Shown piece by piece: positions 8,402-16,212 of a stretch of DNA of 64,000 nucleotides. Under the pieces are notes generated by a model that was not told the origin of the DNA, did no database searches, and saw only the letters and a program-made list of their open reading frames with translations. The position numbers were made by a program, and so were the translations under genes. Within the stretch, counting starts at the first letter, position 1. Each line of letters opens with the position of its first letter. The stretch is taken from contig NZ_CP022961.1 in NCBI RefSeq assembly GCF_002285795.1, forward strand, positions 682,001-746,000, read 5' to 3'. This DNA is from Plantactinospora sp. KBS50. Its GTDB lineage: Bacteria > Actinomycetota > Actinomycetes > Mycobacteriales > Micromonosporaceae.

Positions 8402-9795
8402 CGTCGATCAACCGCCTTCTCGTACAGCCCTGTCAATCGGTGGTCCGGGTCGTACCGGTCCTTGGCGGCGCGGTAGACGGCGCCGCCGTACAGCCGGTCG
8501 AAGGTTTGCCGGTCGTAGTACGCGTCGGAGTACAGCGACTTGTGCCCGCCCAGCTCGGACACGGTCCGCTCGATCGCCCGGTTGACGTCGCCGTCGGCGG
8601 CGTCGGGGGCGATCGGCACCGTGCCCCAGAAGCCGATGTTCACATACAGCTCGCCGGCACGCAGCGGATACAGCGGCCAGTTCCGGGCCGAACCCGCTCC
8701 GGCCGGCTCGCGCAGCCGCAGCGGGCAGAGCCAGACCGGTGACATCGGCACGTTCCGGTCGAACCACCGGAGGAACTCGGCGGTCCGGTCGAGGGGGATC
8801 TCCACGTCCTGCACGACGCGTTCGGCCGCCGGCCGGCCGCGCCAGCGGTCCAGCCGGGCCGCGACGCCGTACCGGTTCTCCAGCCGGACCAGCCGGTGAT
8901 AGACGTCGCTGCGCCGGTACCGCCGCGGCCAGAGCCGCCGCACCACCGGGTGCTGGACGCCGAACGCCCGAGAGCACCAGAACCAGTCGGTGTCCCAGCG
9001 CCACAGGTAGTCGTACGTGCGCAGCGCGTCCGTGCGGCGTCCGGGCAGGGAGCGGTAGTAGACCTCCTGGCCGGTGTAGTCGCTGGCGGCGGGCGCGTCA
9101 TCGGTGAAGGTGCCGAGCACCAGGTACGCCTCGTCGGGGCCGAACACGACGCCGTCCATCGCGTCCACCGGCTGCCCGTCCCACTCCCCGGTGGCGCTCA
9201 CCTGGCCGATCGCCTCGACCAGCGCGTCGAGGTCGGTGAAGCGCAGGTTGCGCAGCGCCACGAAGCGGCGGACCGGTTGGAGTTCGATCCGCAGCCGGGT
9301 GGCGTATCCGAGGCTGCCCAGCGAGTTCGGGAACGCCGCGAACAGGTCGGCGTGTTCGCCGTCGGGCGTGGACGTCAGCAACTCGCCGGCGCCGGTGAAC
9401 ACGTCGATTTCCCGCACCGACTCGTGCGGCAGACCGTTGCGGAAGGAGGTGGACTCGATGCCCAGGCCGGTGACCGCCCCGCCCAGCGTGATGGTGCGCA
9501 GCTGCGGCACGACCAGCGGCATCAGACCGTGCGCCAGGGTGGCGTCGACCAGGGTCTCGTACCGGCACATGCCCTGCACGTCGGCGGTGCGCGCGTCCGG
9601 GTCGACCGCGAGCACCCCGGTCAGCCCGCCGACGTCCAGCCCGGGAGTCCGCACGGGGGTCCGGGGTCGGAACAGGTTGGAGGTCCGCTTCGCCAGGCGT
9701 ACCGGTTCGCCGGGCGGCACCGCCGCGTAGGAGCGGCGCAGCGCCGCGACCGCCTCGTCGTGGACTCCGGAGCGTTCCACCGGTGCAGAGGTCAC
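8398..9795 (-). CDS. tmsA: FAD-binding oxidoreductase, probable 10-methylene reductase (TmsA/BfaA-like)
   Basis: 465 aa from a GTG start. The N-terminal PCMH-type FAD domain (about 45-230) shows DPDARTADVQGMCRYE and TLGGAVTGLGIES, followed by a long C-terminal domain of the DIMINUTO/DWARF1-like FAD oxidase group. In mycobacteria and corynebacteria the homologous gene next to a CFAS-type methyltransferase reduces the 10-methylene intermediate to a 10-methyl branch. It is first in the three-gene leftward operon and overlaps the methyltransferase start. The reductant and membrane association cannot be read here. Confidence 0.83.
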   Translation of the reverse strand: MTSAPVERSGVHDEAVAALRRSYAAVPPGEPVRLAKRTSNLFRPRTPVRTPGLDVGGLTGVLAVDPDARTADVQGMCRYETLVDATLAHGLMPLVVPQLRTITLGGAVTGLGIESTSFRNGLPHESVREIDVFTGAGELLTSTPDGEHADLFAAFPNSLGSLGYATRLRIELQPVRRFVALRNLRFTDLDALVEAIGQVSATGEWDGQPVDAMDGVVFGPDEAYLVLGTFTDDAPAASDYTGQEVYYRSLPGRRTDALRTYDYLWRWDTDWFWCSRAFGVQHPVVRRLWPRRYRRSDVYHRLVRLENRYGVAARLDRWRGRPAAERVVQDVEIPLDRTAEFLRWFDRNVPMSPVWLCPLRLREPAGAGSARNWPLYPLRAGELYVNIGFWGTVPIAPDAADGDVNRAIERTVSELGGHKSLYSDAYYDRQTFDRLYGGAVYRAAKDRYDPDHRLTGLYEKAVDRR

Positions 9796-9887
9796 CGGCT
9801 CAACTTACGCTCACCTGCGGATGCATGCGGCCGACGTGTGCCGTGTCATACCGCGGGCCGCGGCGCCGGCGTCCGGCGGTTGTTCGC

Positions 9888-11042
9888 TCAGAGCAGGTGG
9901 AGTTGCTCGCCGTGGACCCGGCCGGCGGCCGGCCGCCCGCCGCGGGGATGCCCGCCCCGGGCGTTCCGGTGCGTCGCGGCCCCAGCCGGCGGATCGCCGG
10001 GCCGCGGATCACCGTCGGTCCGCGGATCGCCGGGCCGCGGTGTGTCGTCGGGTCCGGCCCGGTGCAGGCCGTGGCGGCGCGCGGCCATCCGGACCCGGGC
10101 GGTCAGTTCGCGCTGGTACGCCTGCGGCAGGTAGGAGCCGGTGCCGAACAGTTCCCGGTAGCGGGGCACCAGCCGCGGGTGCTCCCGGGCGAGCCAGGCC
10201 GCGTACCACTCGCGGGCGCCGGGTCGCAGGTGCAGCGGCAGTGGCGTGATGCTCGCGGCGCCGGCCGCCGCGATGGCGGCCACGGTCGACTCGATCGCGG
10301 CGTCGTCGTCGCTCAGGCCGGGCAGGATCGGTGCCATCAGCACCCCGACCTCGAAGCCGGCTTCGGTGAGGGCGCGTACGGCGTCCAGCCGGCGGCGCGG
10401 GCTGGGCGTGCCCGGCTCGACGGAGCGCCAGAGCGTCTCGTCGACGAACCCGACGGAGAGCGCGAGGCGTACGTCGGTGACCGCGGCGGCCTGCCGGAGC
10501 AGGGGCAGGTCGCGCAGGATCAGCGTCCCCTTGGTCAGGATCGAGAACGGGTTGGCGAAGTCCCGCAGCGCCGAGATGATCTGCGGCATCAGCCGGTAGC
10601 GGCCCTCGGCGCGCTGGTAGCAGTCCACGTTGGTGCCCATCGCGACGGGCGCGCCGGGCCAGCGGGGCGCGGCCAGCTCGCGCCGGACCAGCTCGCCGGC
10701 GTTGACCTTGACGATCACCCGGCTGTCGAAGTCGCGCCCCGGGTCCAGGTCGAGATAGGTGTGGGTGCGCCGGGCGAAGCAGTAGGTGCAGGCGTGGGTG
10801 CAGCCGCGGTAGGGGTTGATCGTGTACTCGAACGGGACCCGTGACGCGCCGGGCACCCGATTGATGATCGACTTCGCGTGGATCTCGTAGAAGGTCATCC
10901 CGGCGAAGGCCGGGGTCTCGAAGGTGCGGGTGACAGCACCGGGCAGCGCCAGCGGCAGGGGTGCAGCCGCTGGCGCCGCGTCCGGCGGCGTCCCCCCGGG
11001 GTGGAGCCTCTCGTGGGGAGCCGAGAGGTTCTCCCAGCGCAC
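9888..11042 (-). CDS. Radical SAM protein, Rv2578c-like
   Basis: 384 aa. The radical SAM cluster motif is CTHACTYCF near residue 86 (CxxxCxxC, binding [4Fe-4S]), preceded by the family-typical YTINPYRGC. The TIM-barrel part runs through AMGTNVDCYQRAEGRYRLM and SILTKGTLILRD. The last 60 residues are Pro/Gly/Arg-rich and not part of the domain. It belongs to the SPL-like group that includes Rv2578c of M. tuberculosis, whose substrate is unknown. It is followed by trxA upstream on the same strand, 62 bp apart. Confidence 0.85.
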   Translation of the reverse strand: MRWENLSAPHERLHPGGTPPDAAPAAAPLPLALPGAVTRTFETPAFAGMTFYEIHAKSIINRVPGASRVPFEYTINPYRGCTHACTYCFARRTHTYLDLDPGRDFDSRVIVKVNAGELVRRELAAPRWPGAPVAMGTNVDCYQRAEGRYRLMPQIISALRDFANPFSILTKGTLILRDLPLLRQAAAVTDVRLALSVGFVDETLWRSVEPGTPSPRRRLDAVRALTEAGFEVGVLMAPILPGLSDDDAAIESTVAAIAAAGAASITPLPLHLRPGAREWYAAWLAREHPRLVPRYRELFGTGSYLPQAYQRELTARVRMAARRHGLHRAGPDDTPRPGDPRTDGDPRPGDPPAGAATHRNARGGHPRGGRPAAGRVHGEQLHLL

Positions 11043-11104
11043 GCCTTATTCGAACATGCGTGCTACTCGGCTCGCAACTCCACCCCGGGTCCGAGTGTCG
11101 CCGG

Positions 11105-11467
11105 TCAGTGCTGGTGTCCGGCCAACTGCGCCCGTACGTCGTCCATGTCCAGCGCCTGGACCTGCTCGATGAGCGATTCGAGCGCGGCCTCGGGCAGGGC
11201 GCCCGGCTGCGCGAAAACGATCACGCCGTCCCGGATCGCCATGATCGTCGGGATGGAGCGGATGTCGAACTTCGCCGCCAGCTCCTGCTGGGCCTCGGTG
11301 TCGACCTTGCCGAAGGTGATCTCCTCGTGCTTCTCCGAGGACCGCTCGTACAGCGGGGCGAAGCGCAGACAGGGACCGCACCAGCTCGCCCAGAAGTCCA
11401 CCAGCACGATGCCGTCCTGGCCCGTCACCTCGTCGAAGTTGGTCGAGGTCAGTTCAACGGTCGCCAT
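11105..11467 (-). CDS. trxA: Thioredoxin
   Basis: 120-aa thioredoxin with the active site WASWCGPC near residues 28-35 and the cis-Pro in SIPT near 76. It keeps the usual length and fold. It reduces protein disulfides in the cytoplasm with electrons from a thioredoxin reductase encoded elsewhere. The upstream region carries an exact sigma-R consensus promoter, so disulfide-stress induction is likely. The start ATG has GGAGACTTCA before it. Confidence 0.95.
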   Translation of the reverse strand: MATVELTSTNFDEVTGQDGIVLVDFWASWCGPCLRFAPLYERSSEKHEEITFGKVDTEAQQELAAKFDIRSIPTIMAIRDGVIVFAQPGALPEAALESLIEQVQALDMDDVRAQLAGHQH

Positions 11468-11506
11468 TGAAGTCTCCGATCTGCGCGTGTCACGTCCATC
11501 TGGAAG

Positions 11507-11533
11507 AACTCGGCCCCGGTTGCCGGAATTCCC
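11507..11533 (-). promoter_or_regulatory. Sigma-R type promoter of trxA
   Basis: On the minus strand GGGAAT (11533-11528), an 18-nt spacer and GTT (11509-11507) match the actinobacterial sigma-R/SigH consensus GGGAAT-N18-GTT exactly. The expected transcription start is about 30 bases from the trxA ATG. Confidence 0.8.
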
Positions 11534-12180
11534 GTGCTCCGGGCACCCGAAACGCCCCGTCGCGCCCGCGAGCTTATGTGAAGTTCATCGATTCATATGA
11601 TCCACGCCAGGGTCCGCGTGTCCATGATCGGCTCAGTACTGTGTGTGATGGGAGCGTGCCCACGATGTGACGCTGGTCCGATTCATACTTATCGGTAACT
11701 TGCATCGAGACGTGCGAAGACGTTGTTTGCAGAGGTCAAGCACCGGGATGTTTTGACTCACGCACCGTAAAGTCACAAATTGATAACTGTGACCTCCGTC
11801 TCTAGTTCGACTCTTTCTGTTCATGCCATCTCTGAGGCAGAATCTTTCTCATCAAAGCGTGGGCGGCGGGCGCCGGGGAGGGCCCCGCCGCTCATTGCGT
11901 CAGCACCCGGTCGAGACCCGTGGCACACCCCCCGACCCTCAGCGTCGGATGACCGACCGGACCGCCCGGATCACCCGTACCCGCTGGTGGCGACGCCGTC
12001 CGGCGCGGACCTTGATCCTCATCCGCCGCCCGCGGGTCCCGCGGATCCCGCCCTGCCGCTCCCGGCTCGTCGCCCGCTCCGCCCGCAGGGGTGGAAACGG
12101 CGCCCCGGCGGACCGTCGCGCCTGGTGGCGGCTGGCGCACATTTCCACCACCGGGGCCTATGCTGAGCCAGGAGGTCCCG
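11534..12180. other. Long intergenic region with an A/T-rich core
   Basis: No gene is convincing. From about 11575 to 11870 the base composition is clearly more A/T-rich than the rest, and an inverted repeat lies at 11772-11793. The last part (11880-12180) is again very GC-rich and ends in the AGGAGG ribosome-binding site of the gene at 12181. It may carry a promoter and operator or a small RNA for the rightward gene. Confidence 0.5.
11772..11793. promoter_or_regulatory. Operator-like inverted repeat
   Basis: GTCACA - 10 nt - TGTGAC, a perfect 6-bp everted palindrome in the A/T-rich intergenic region. This is typical in size for a dimeric regulator site. The regulator is unknown. Confidence 0.4.
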
Positions 12181-12696
12181 ATGAGCCACTCCGCTGCCGG
12201 AGAGCCACCGCCGGGCGGGCGACACGCCGGCCCCGCGGGCACCGCGATCTTTTCCGACGTCGACTGGCGGCTGCTGGTCCGGCTGCCGAGTCAGGTGGTG
12301 GTCGCCGCCGCCTCGGCCGGCCCCGACGACCCCCGGCTGATGGTCGGGGAGAGCCTGGCCGGGCTGGAGGGAATCGCCGCCGGCCGGGCCTTCGACAGCG
12401 ATCTGGTCCGCGCGGTGGTCGCGGCGATCTACGCCGAGTCGGCGGACCTGCCGTCGCTGGACCGCCGGGATCCGGCGAGCCGGGCGGCCGCGACGCTGTC
12501 CGCCTGCCGGCGGGCGGTGGCGATCCTCACCGAGGTCGCCGATCCGGCCGACTCGGCGGCCTACCGCCAGTGGGTGCAGTCGGTCGCCTTCCGGGTCTGC
12601 CGGGCGGGCGAGGACGTGGCGCCGGCCGCACCCTTCGATCCGGTCCGCCGGGCCGGCTTCCTCGGCGAGCTTCGCCGCGCCCTCGCGCTCGGCTGA
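12181..12696 (+). CDS. Conserved hypothetical protein
   Basis: 171 aa, start chosen at ATG 12181 because AGGAGG lies six bases upstream. No membrane segment, signal peptide or known catalytic motif is seen. The middle is Ala-rich and helical (AVVAAIYAESADL, LSACRRAVAILTEVADPADS), suggesting an all-helical cytoplasmic protein. It is 45 bp upstream of the RNA methyltransferase gene and probably co-transcribed. I do not recognise the family. Confidence 0.75.
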   Translation: MSHSAAGEPPPGGRHAGPAGTAIFSDVDWRLLVRLPSQVVVAAASAGPDDPRLMVGESLAGLEGIAAGRAFDSDLVRAVVAAIYAESADLPSLDRRDPASRAAATLSACRRAVAILTEVADPADSAAYRQWVQSVAFRVCRAGEDVAPAAPFDPVRRAGFLGELRRALALG

Positions 12697-12741
12697 CGGC
12701 CACGCTCCGGCGCTCGGGGCAGCGCCGTACGCTGCCTTCTC

Positions 12742-13365
12742 GTGGAGCCTGAGCAGCCGGAGGTGGGGGTCGGTCCGTGGCCGGGGGAGCCGCCCGCGGA
12801 TCCGCGGTACGACCCCGAGCTGCTGGTCGGTGGCGACCGGCGCAACGTGGTGGACCGGTACCGCTACTGGCGGCACGAGGCGATCGTCGCGGACCTGGAC
12901 GAACGCCGGCACGGTTTCCACGTCGCGATCGAGAACTGGCAGCACGACTTCAACATCGGCACCGTGGTGCGTAACGCGAACGCGTTCCTGGCGGCCGAGG
13001 TGCACATCGTGGGCCGCCGGCGGTGGAACCGGCGCGGTGCCATGGTCACCGACCGGTACCAGCACGTCCGGCATCACGACACGATCGAGGAGCTGGTGGG
13101 CTGGGCGCGGGACCGGGCACTGCCGCTGGTCGGCATCGACAACCTGCCCGGCGCGCGTGCGCTGGAGACGGCGGCGCTGCCGCGGCGCTGCGTGCTGCTG
13201 TTCGGCCAGGAGGGTCCGGGGCTCTCGGCGCCGGCCCGGTGCGCCTGTGACCAGGTCTTCTCGATCGCCCAGTACGGATCGACCCGGTCGGTCAACGCCG
13301 GGGTGGCGAGCGGGATCGCCATGCACGCCTGGATCCGCGCGCACGCCGCTCCGCCGGACGGCTGA
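12742..13365 (+). CDS. TrmH/SpoU-family RNA methyltransferase
   Basis: 207 aa with the trefoil-knot SpoU motifs in order: motif 1 around NIGTVVRNANAFLAAEV (N and R catalytic, about residues 73-90), motif 2 LLFGQEGPGLS near 152-162, and motif 3 SIAQYGSTRSVNAGVASGIA near 172-191. It transfers a methyl group from SAM to the 2'-O of a tRNA or rRNA ribose; the target site cannot be told. The GTG start gives a Pro/Glu-rich N-terminal extension of about 30 residues before the domain. Confidence 0.9.
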   Translation: MEPEQPEVGVGPWPGEPPADPRYDPELLVGGDRRNVVDRYRYWRHEAIVADLDERRHGFHVAIENWQHDFNIGTVVRNANAFLAAEVHIVGRRRWNRRGAMVTDRYQHVRHHDTIEELVGWARDRALPLVGIDNLPGARALETAALPRRCVLLFGQEGPGLSAPARCACDQVFSIAQYGSTRSVNAGVASGIAMHAWIRAHAAPPDG

Positions 13366-13462
13366 ATGTCACCTGGTCCGGCCCGGCCGAGGCGCTTCCG
13401 GAAGATGACCAAAAGGGCCGGTTCGGTTGACGTCACCGGCGGCGGCCGTGACGGTAGGGGTC

Positions 13463-14164
13463 ATGGGAGTATCGGTGAGTTGCCCGCGGTGCGGCGGGCC
13501 GGTCCGTGAGCCGGACCTGATGCACACGCAGTGGCGGTGCCTGGGGTGCGGCCCGGTTCCGCCGCTGCACACGGCCGAGCATGTCGGCCCCGAGATCGTC
13601 GCCGCGGTGGTGGAGCAGGTGCGGGCCGGCGCGCCGTCGTCGTCGGAGCCGTCGACCGTGCCACTGTGGTGTCCCTGGCCGCTGTTGCCCGGCTGGACGA
13701 TGACCGGCGTGGCGTGGGCCGGCGACGACCGCAGCGGAGTACGCGCCGGCGCGGTGGCGTGCAGCGGTCCCGCCCCGCTCGGCGGCGGCCCGGCGGACCT
13801 CGTCCTGGTGGCGGAGGAGCCGGGTGTCGGACTGGGCAACCGGTTCGCCGGCCTGTCCGGTCCGGACGCCGGGGCCGAGCTGGCCGACGTGATGACCCAG
13901 CCGCCGCCGGGGCACGCCGAGCCGATGGCGCATGCCAAGATCCGTGCCGGCGGGCATCCGACTCCACTATGGTCCGTTGGATCTCCGACAGATCGGAGCG
14001 CCTACGTCGGTGAAGCTCGGGGAATGTGGCTCTATGCGATAACCTGGCCAGCGAGCGCTGGTTACCTCCTCGCGGACGAGGTCGTCCTGCACGACCTTGC
14101 CGAGTGGACTCCGCCCGAGCTCGTGTACGGGGCGCCCTGCCCCTACCTGCACGGTAAGGCCTGA
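13463..14164 (+). CDS. DUF6758-like protein with N-terminal zinc ribbon
   Basis: 233 aa from ATG 13463; an earlier in-frame ATG at 13427 would add 12 residues. The N-terminus shows CPRCGGP and, about 25 residues later, CLGCG, a four-Cys zinc ribbon. The rest is a compact domain seen widely in actinobacteria (PLWCPWPLLPGW, WLYAITWPASAGYLL, PCPYLHGKA at the end). No function is established for the family. The next genes run in the same direction, with the small membrane protein 119 bp away. Confidence 0.82.
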   Translation: MGVSVSCPRCGGPVREPDLMHTQWRCLGCGPVPPLHTAEHVGPEIVAAVVEQVRAGAPSSSEPSTVPLWCPWPLLPGWTMTGVAWAGDDRSGVRAGAVACSGPAPLGGGPADLVLVAEEPGVGLGNRFAGLSGPDAGAELADVMTQPPPGHAEPMAHAKIRAGGHPTPLWSVGSPTDRSAYVGEARGMWLYAITWPASAGYLLADEVVLHDLAEWTPPELVYGAPCPYLHGKA

Positions 14165-14283
14165 TCTGGGGCTTGCGCCGGTGCCGGAGGGCATGGGTAC
14201 GCTGTTCACTGTTAGGCGTCTGACTGACACTCTCGGTATCGATGCGGTGCCGGTACGGACCCGCACGGAGGGGATGGCCCGTC

Positions 14284-14442
14284 ATGGTCAAGAAGGTTCT
14301 CACCTGGCTAGGGGTCGCGTTTCTCATCTTCTTCGTCGCCTTCCGACCGAACTCGGCGGCCGACGTATTCAAGTCGCTCGGCGGTGGGCTGGTCGACATC
14401 GCCTCGGGCTTCGGCGAGTTCTTCAGCAACCTCGTCGCCTAG
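14284..14442 (+). CDS. Small single-helix membrane protein
   Basis: 52 aa: a positively charged N-terminus (MVKKVLTW), one hydrophobic helix at about 5-19 (LGVAFLIFFVAF) and an amphipathic tail (VDIASGFGEFFSNLVA). ATG 14284 follows the purine-rich GGAGGGGA. Six bases separate its stop from the next ATG, so it is probably an operon partner of the PH-domain membrane protein. Proteins of this form are common in Streptomyces and Micromonospora and are unnamed. Confidence 0.78.
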   Translation: MVKKVLTWLGVAFLIFFVAFRPNSAADVFKSLGGGLVDIASGFGEFFSNLVA

Positions 14443-14448
14443 CCCTCG

Positions 14449-15309
14449 ATGACCACCCCACCGGGCTCGCCACCTCCGGATCCTGACGACGAGGATCGTC
14501 ACCGGAGCGAGCGGGACACCGAACCCATCCCCCGGATCCGGCCCGACGACGGACCGGCCGGCGGGCAGGGTCCGTACCCGGGCGCTTCGTCCTATCCGGA
14601 GAGCGGGCCGTACGACCGGCCCTGGGTTCCGGAGGGCTACCGGGACGAGGAGGGCTACCGCGACCCGCCGCCCCGGATCACCGAGGACGAGCTGGCCGGC
14701 CTCCGGGTGGACGCATCGGGGATGCCGCTCGGCACCCGCCGGGTGCTGCCGCTGGAGGACGAGCCGACCCCGCTGGTCGCCCGCTATCTCTTCCCGACCG
14801 AGCGGTACCGCGGCGAGTGGAAGCGGCACTGGGTCTACCTGGCCACGCCGCTGCTGATCGGCATCCTGGCCACCTTCGTCCTGGGCTACCTCTCCGGGTT
14901 CCTGGCCGGCCAGAACGTCGGCGCGCTCACCACGGTCGCGGTGATCCTCTGGTTCGCGGTGATCGGCTGGGTGGCCTGGCGGGTGGCCGACTGGTACTAC
15001 GACCGCTTCATCCTCACCAACAAACGGGTGATGGTGGTGAAAGGCATCGTGACCCGCTCGGTCGCGATGATGCCGCTGGCCCGGGTCACCGACATGAAGT
15101 ACGAGCAGTCGCCCATGGGCCGCACGCTCAACTACGGCACGTTCATCCTGGAGTCCGCGGGCCAGGAGCAGGCGCTGCGCGAGGTCAAGTACCTGCCGAA
15201 CCCGAACGAGCTCTACCTGCGGGTGGTCGAGGAGATGTACGAGCCGCAGGCGGTCGAGGCGCGGCTGGGCAAGGAGGCCGACGAGGCCAAGGCGGACGAC
15301 GGCGCCTGA
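14449..15309 (+). CDS. PH domain-containing membrane protein (bPH2/DUF304)
   Basis: 286 aa. Residues 1-105 are an acidic, Pro-rich cytoplasmic tail. Two helices follow at about 130-152 and 160-182 (WVYLATPLLIGILATFVLG and LTTVAVILWFAVIGWVAW). A bacterial PH-like domain comes next, containing YDRFILTNKRVMVVKGIVTRSVAMMPL and the conserved VTDMKYEQSPMGR-LNYGTF block. Function is unknown; bPH2 proteins are plasma-membrane anchored. It sits between the 52-aa membrane protein and the SigE-family sigma gene. Confidence 0.88.
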   Translation: MTTPPGSPPPDPDDEDRHRSERDTEPIPRIRPDDGPAGGQGPYPGASSYPESGPYDRPWVPEGYRDEEGYRDPPPRITEDELAGLRVDASGMPLGTRRVLPLEDEPTPLVARYLFPTERYRGEWKRHWVYLATPLLIGILATFVLGYLSGFLAGQNVGALTTVAVILWFAVIGWVAWRVADWYYDRFILTNKRVMVVKGIVTRSVAMMPLARVTDMKYEQSPMGRTLNYGTFILESAGQEQALREVKYLPNPNELYLRVVEEMYEPQAVEARLGKEADEAKADDGA

Positions 15310-15375
15310 CCCATGGACCTTCGGGTCCCGCTGTGGCAGCCTCGGTTGGCACGGGGCAACGGGGAAGGACGGACG

Positions 15376-16140
15376 GTGGCGGTCAGCGACGCCTTGGAAG
15401 AGGAGTTCCGCGAGTTCGTCGCGGCCCGTTCAGCGGCCCTGCTGCGCACCGCGTACCTGCTCGCGGGCGACTGGGCGACGGCCGAGGACCTGTTGCAGAC
15501 CGCGCTGACCAAGACGTACCTGGCCTGGAAGCGGCTGGGTGGCATCGAGGCGGTCGAACCGTACGCCCGGCGGGTCCTGGTGAACACCGCCACGAGCTGG
15601 TGGCGGCGCCGATGGCACGGCGAGCGGCCCACCGACGTACTGCCCGAACAGCCGGCCCGGGACCGGGTCCAGGAGCAGTTGGACCGGGACGCGTTGTGGC
15701 GGCACGTCCAGCAGCTACCCGCCCGCCAGCGCGCCGTGCTGGTGCTGCGGTTCTACGAGGACCTGTCCGAGGCGCAGACCGCCGCCCTGCTGAACATCTC
15801 GGCCGGAACGGTGAAGAGCCAGAGTTCCCGGGCGCTGGCCACGCTGCGTCGCCGGCTGGCCGCGGAACAGGCGGCCGAGCGGGCCGCCGAGCAGGCAGCG
15901 GGCGTACCCGCGCCGTCGGCCCGGCCCAACGGCCCGGCGACCGGCCCGCGCAACCCGCGTCCCGCGGCGCCGTCCGCCCCCGCCGGGCCGCCGGCGCAGC
16001 GCCCCGCGGCCACCGGTCGCGGCCCGGCCGCGGTGCCGGGCACCCCGCGGGTACGTCCGGACCTGCCCACGCCCGCCCCGGTGGTGGCGGTGCCGCCGGC
16101 GCCCGTGCCGGCGATTCCAGCGAGCAGGGTGGATGCCTGA
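15376..16140 (+). CDS. SigE-family ECF RNA polymerase sigma factor with Pro/Ala tail
   Basis: 254 aa from GTG 15376, which has GGGGAAGG upstream; an earlier in-frame start at 15313 adds an unlikely leader. Region 2 holds LLRTAYLLAGDWATAEDLLQ and region 4 holds QLPARQRAVLVLRFYEDLSEAQTA followed by ISAGTVKSQSSRAL. After residue 170 a long Ala/Pro-rich extension of about 80 residues replaces the short tail usual in the family. It directs RNA polymerase to a small regulon, probably its own operon. The membrane protein 72 bp downstream is the likely regulator or effector. Confidence 0.88.
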   Translation: MAVSDALEEEFREFVAARSAALLRTAYLLAGDWATAEDLLQTALTKTYLAWKRLGGIEAVEPYARRVLVNTATSWWRRRWHGERPTDVLPEQPARDRVQEQLDRDALWRHVQQLPARQRAVLVLRFYEDLSEAQTAALLNISAGTVKSQSSRALATLRRRLAAEQAAERAAEQAAGVPAPSARPNGPATGPRNPRPAAPSAPAGPPAQRPAATGRGPAAVPGTPRVRPDLPTPAPVVAVPPAPVPAIPASRVDA

Positions 16141-16212
16141 GATGTCCGCCGCGGCACGTGCCCGAATCAGCCGGCCGGCAACCTTCCGCCCCGCGACCGG
16201 CGTCTGACGAAC

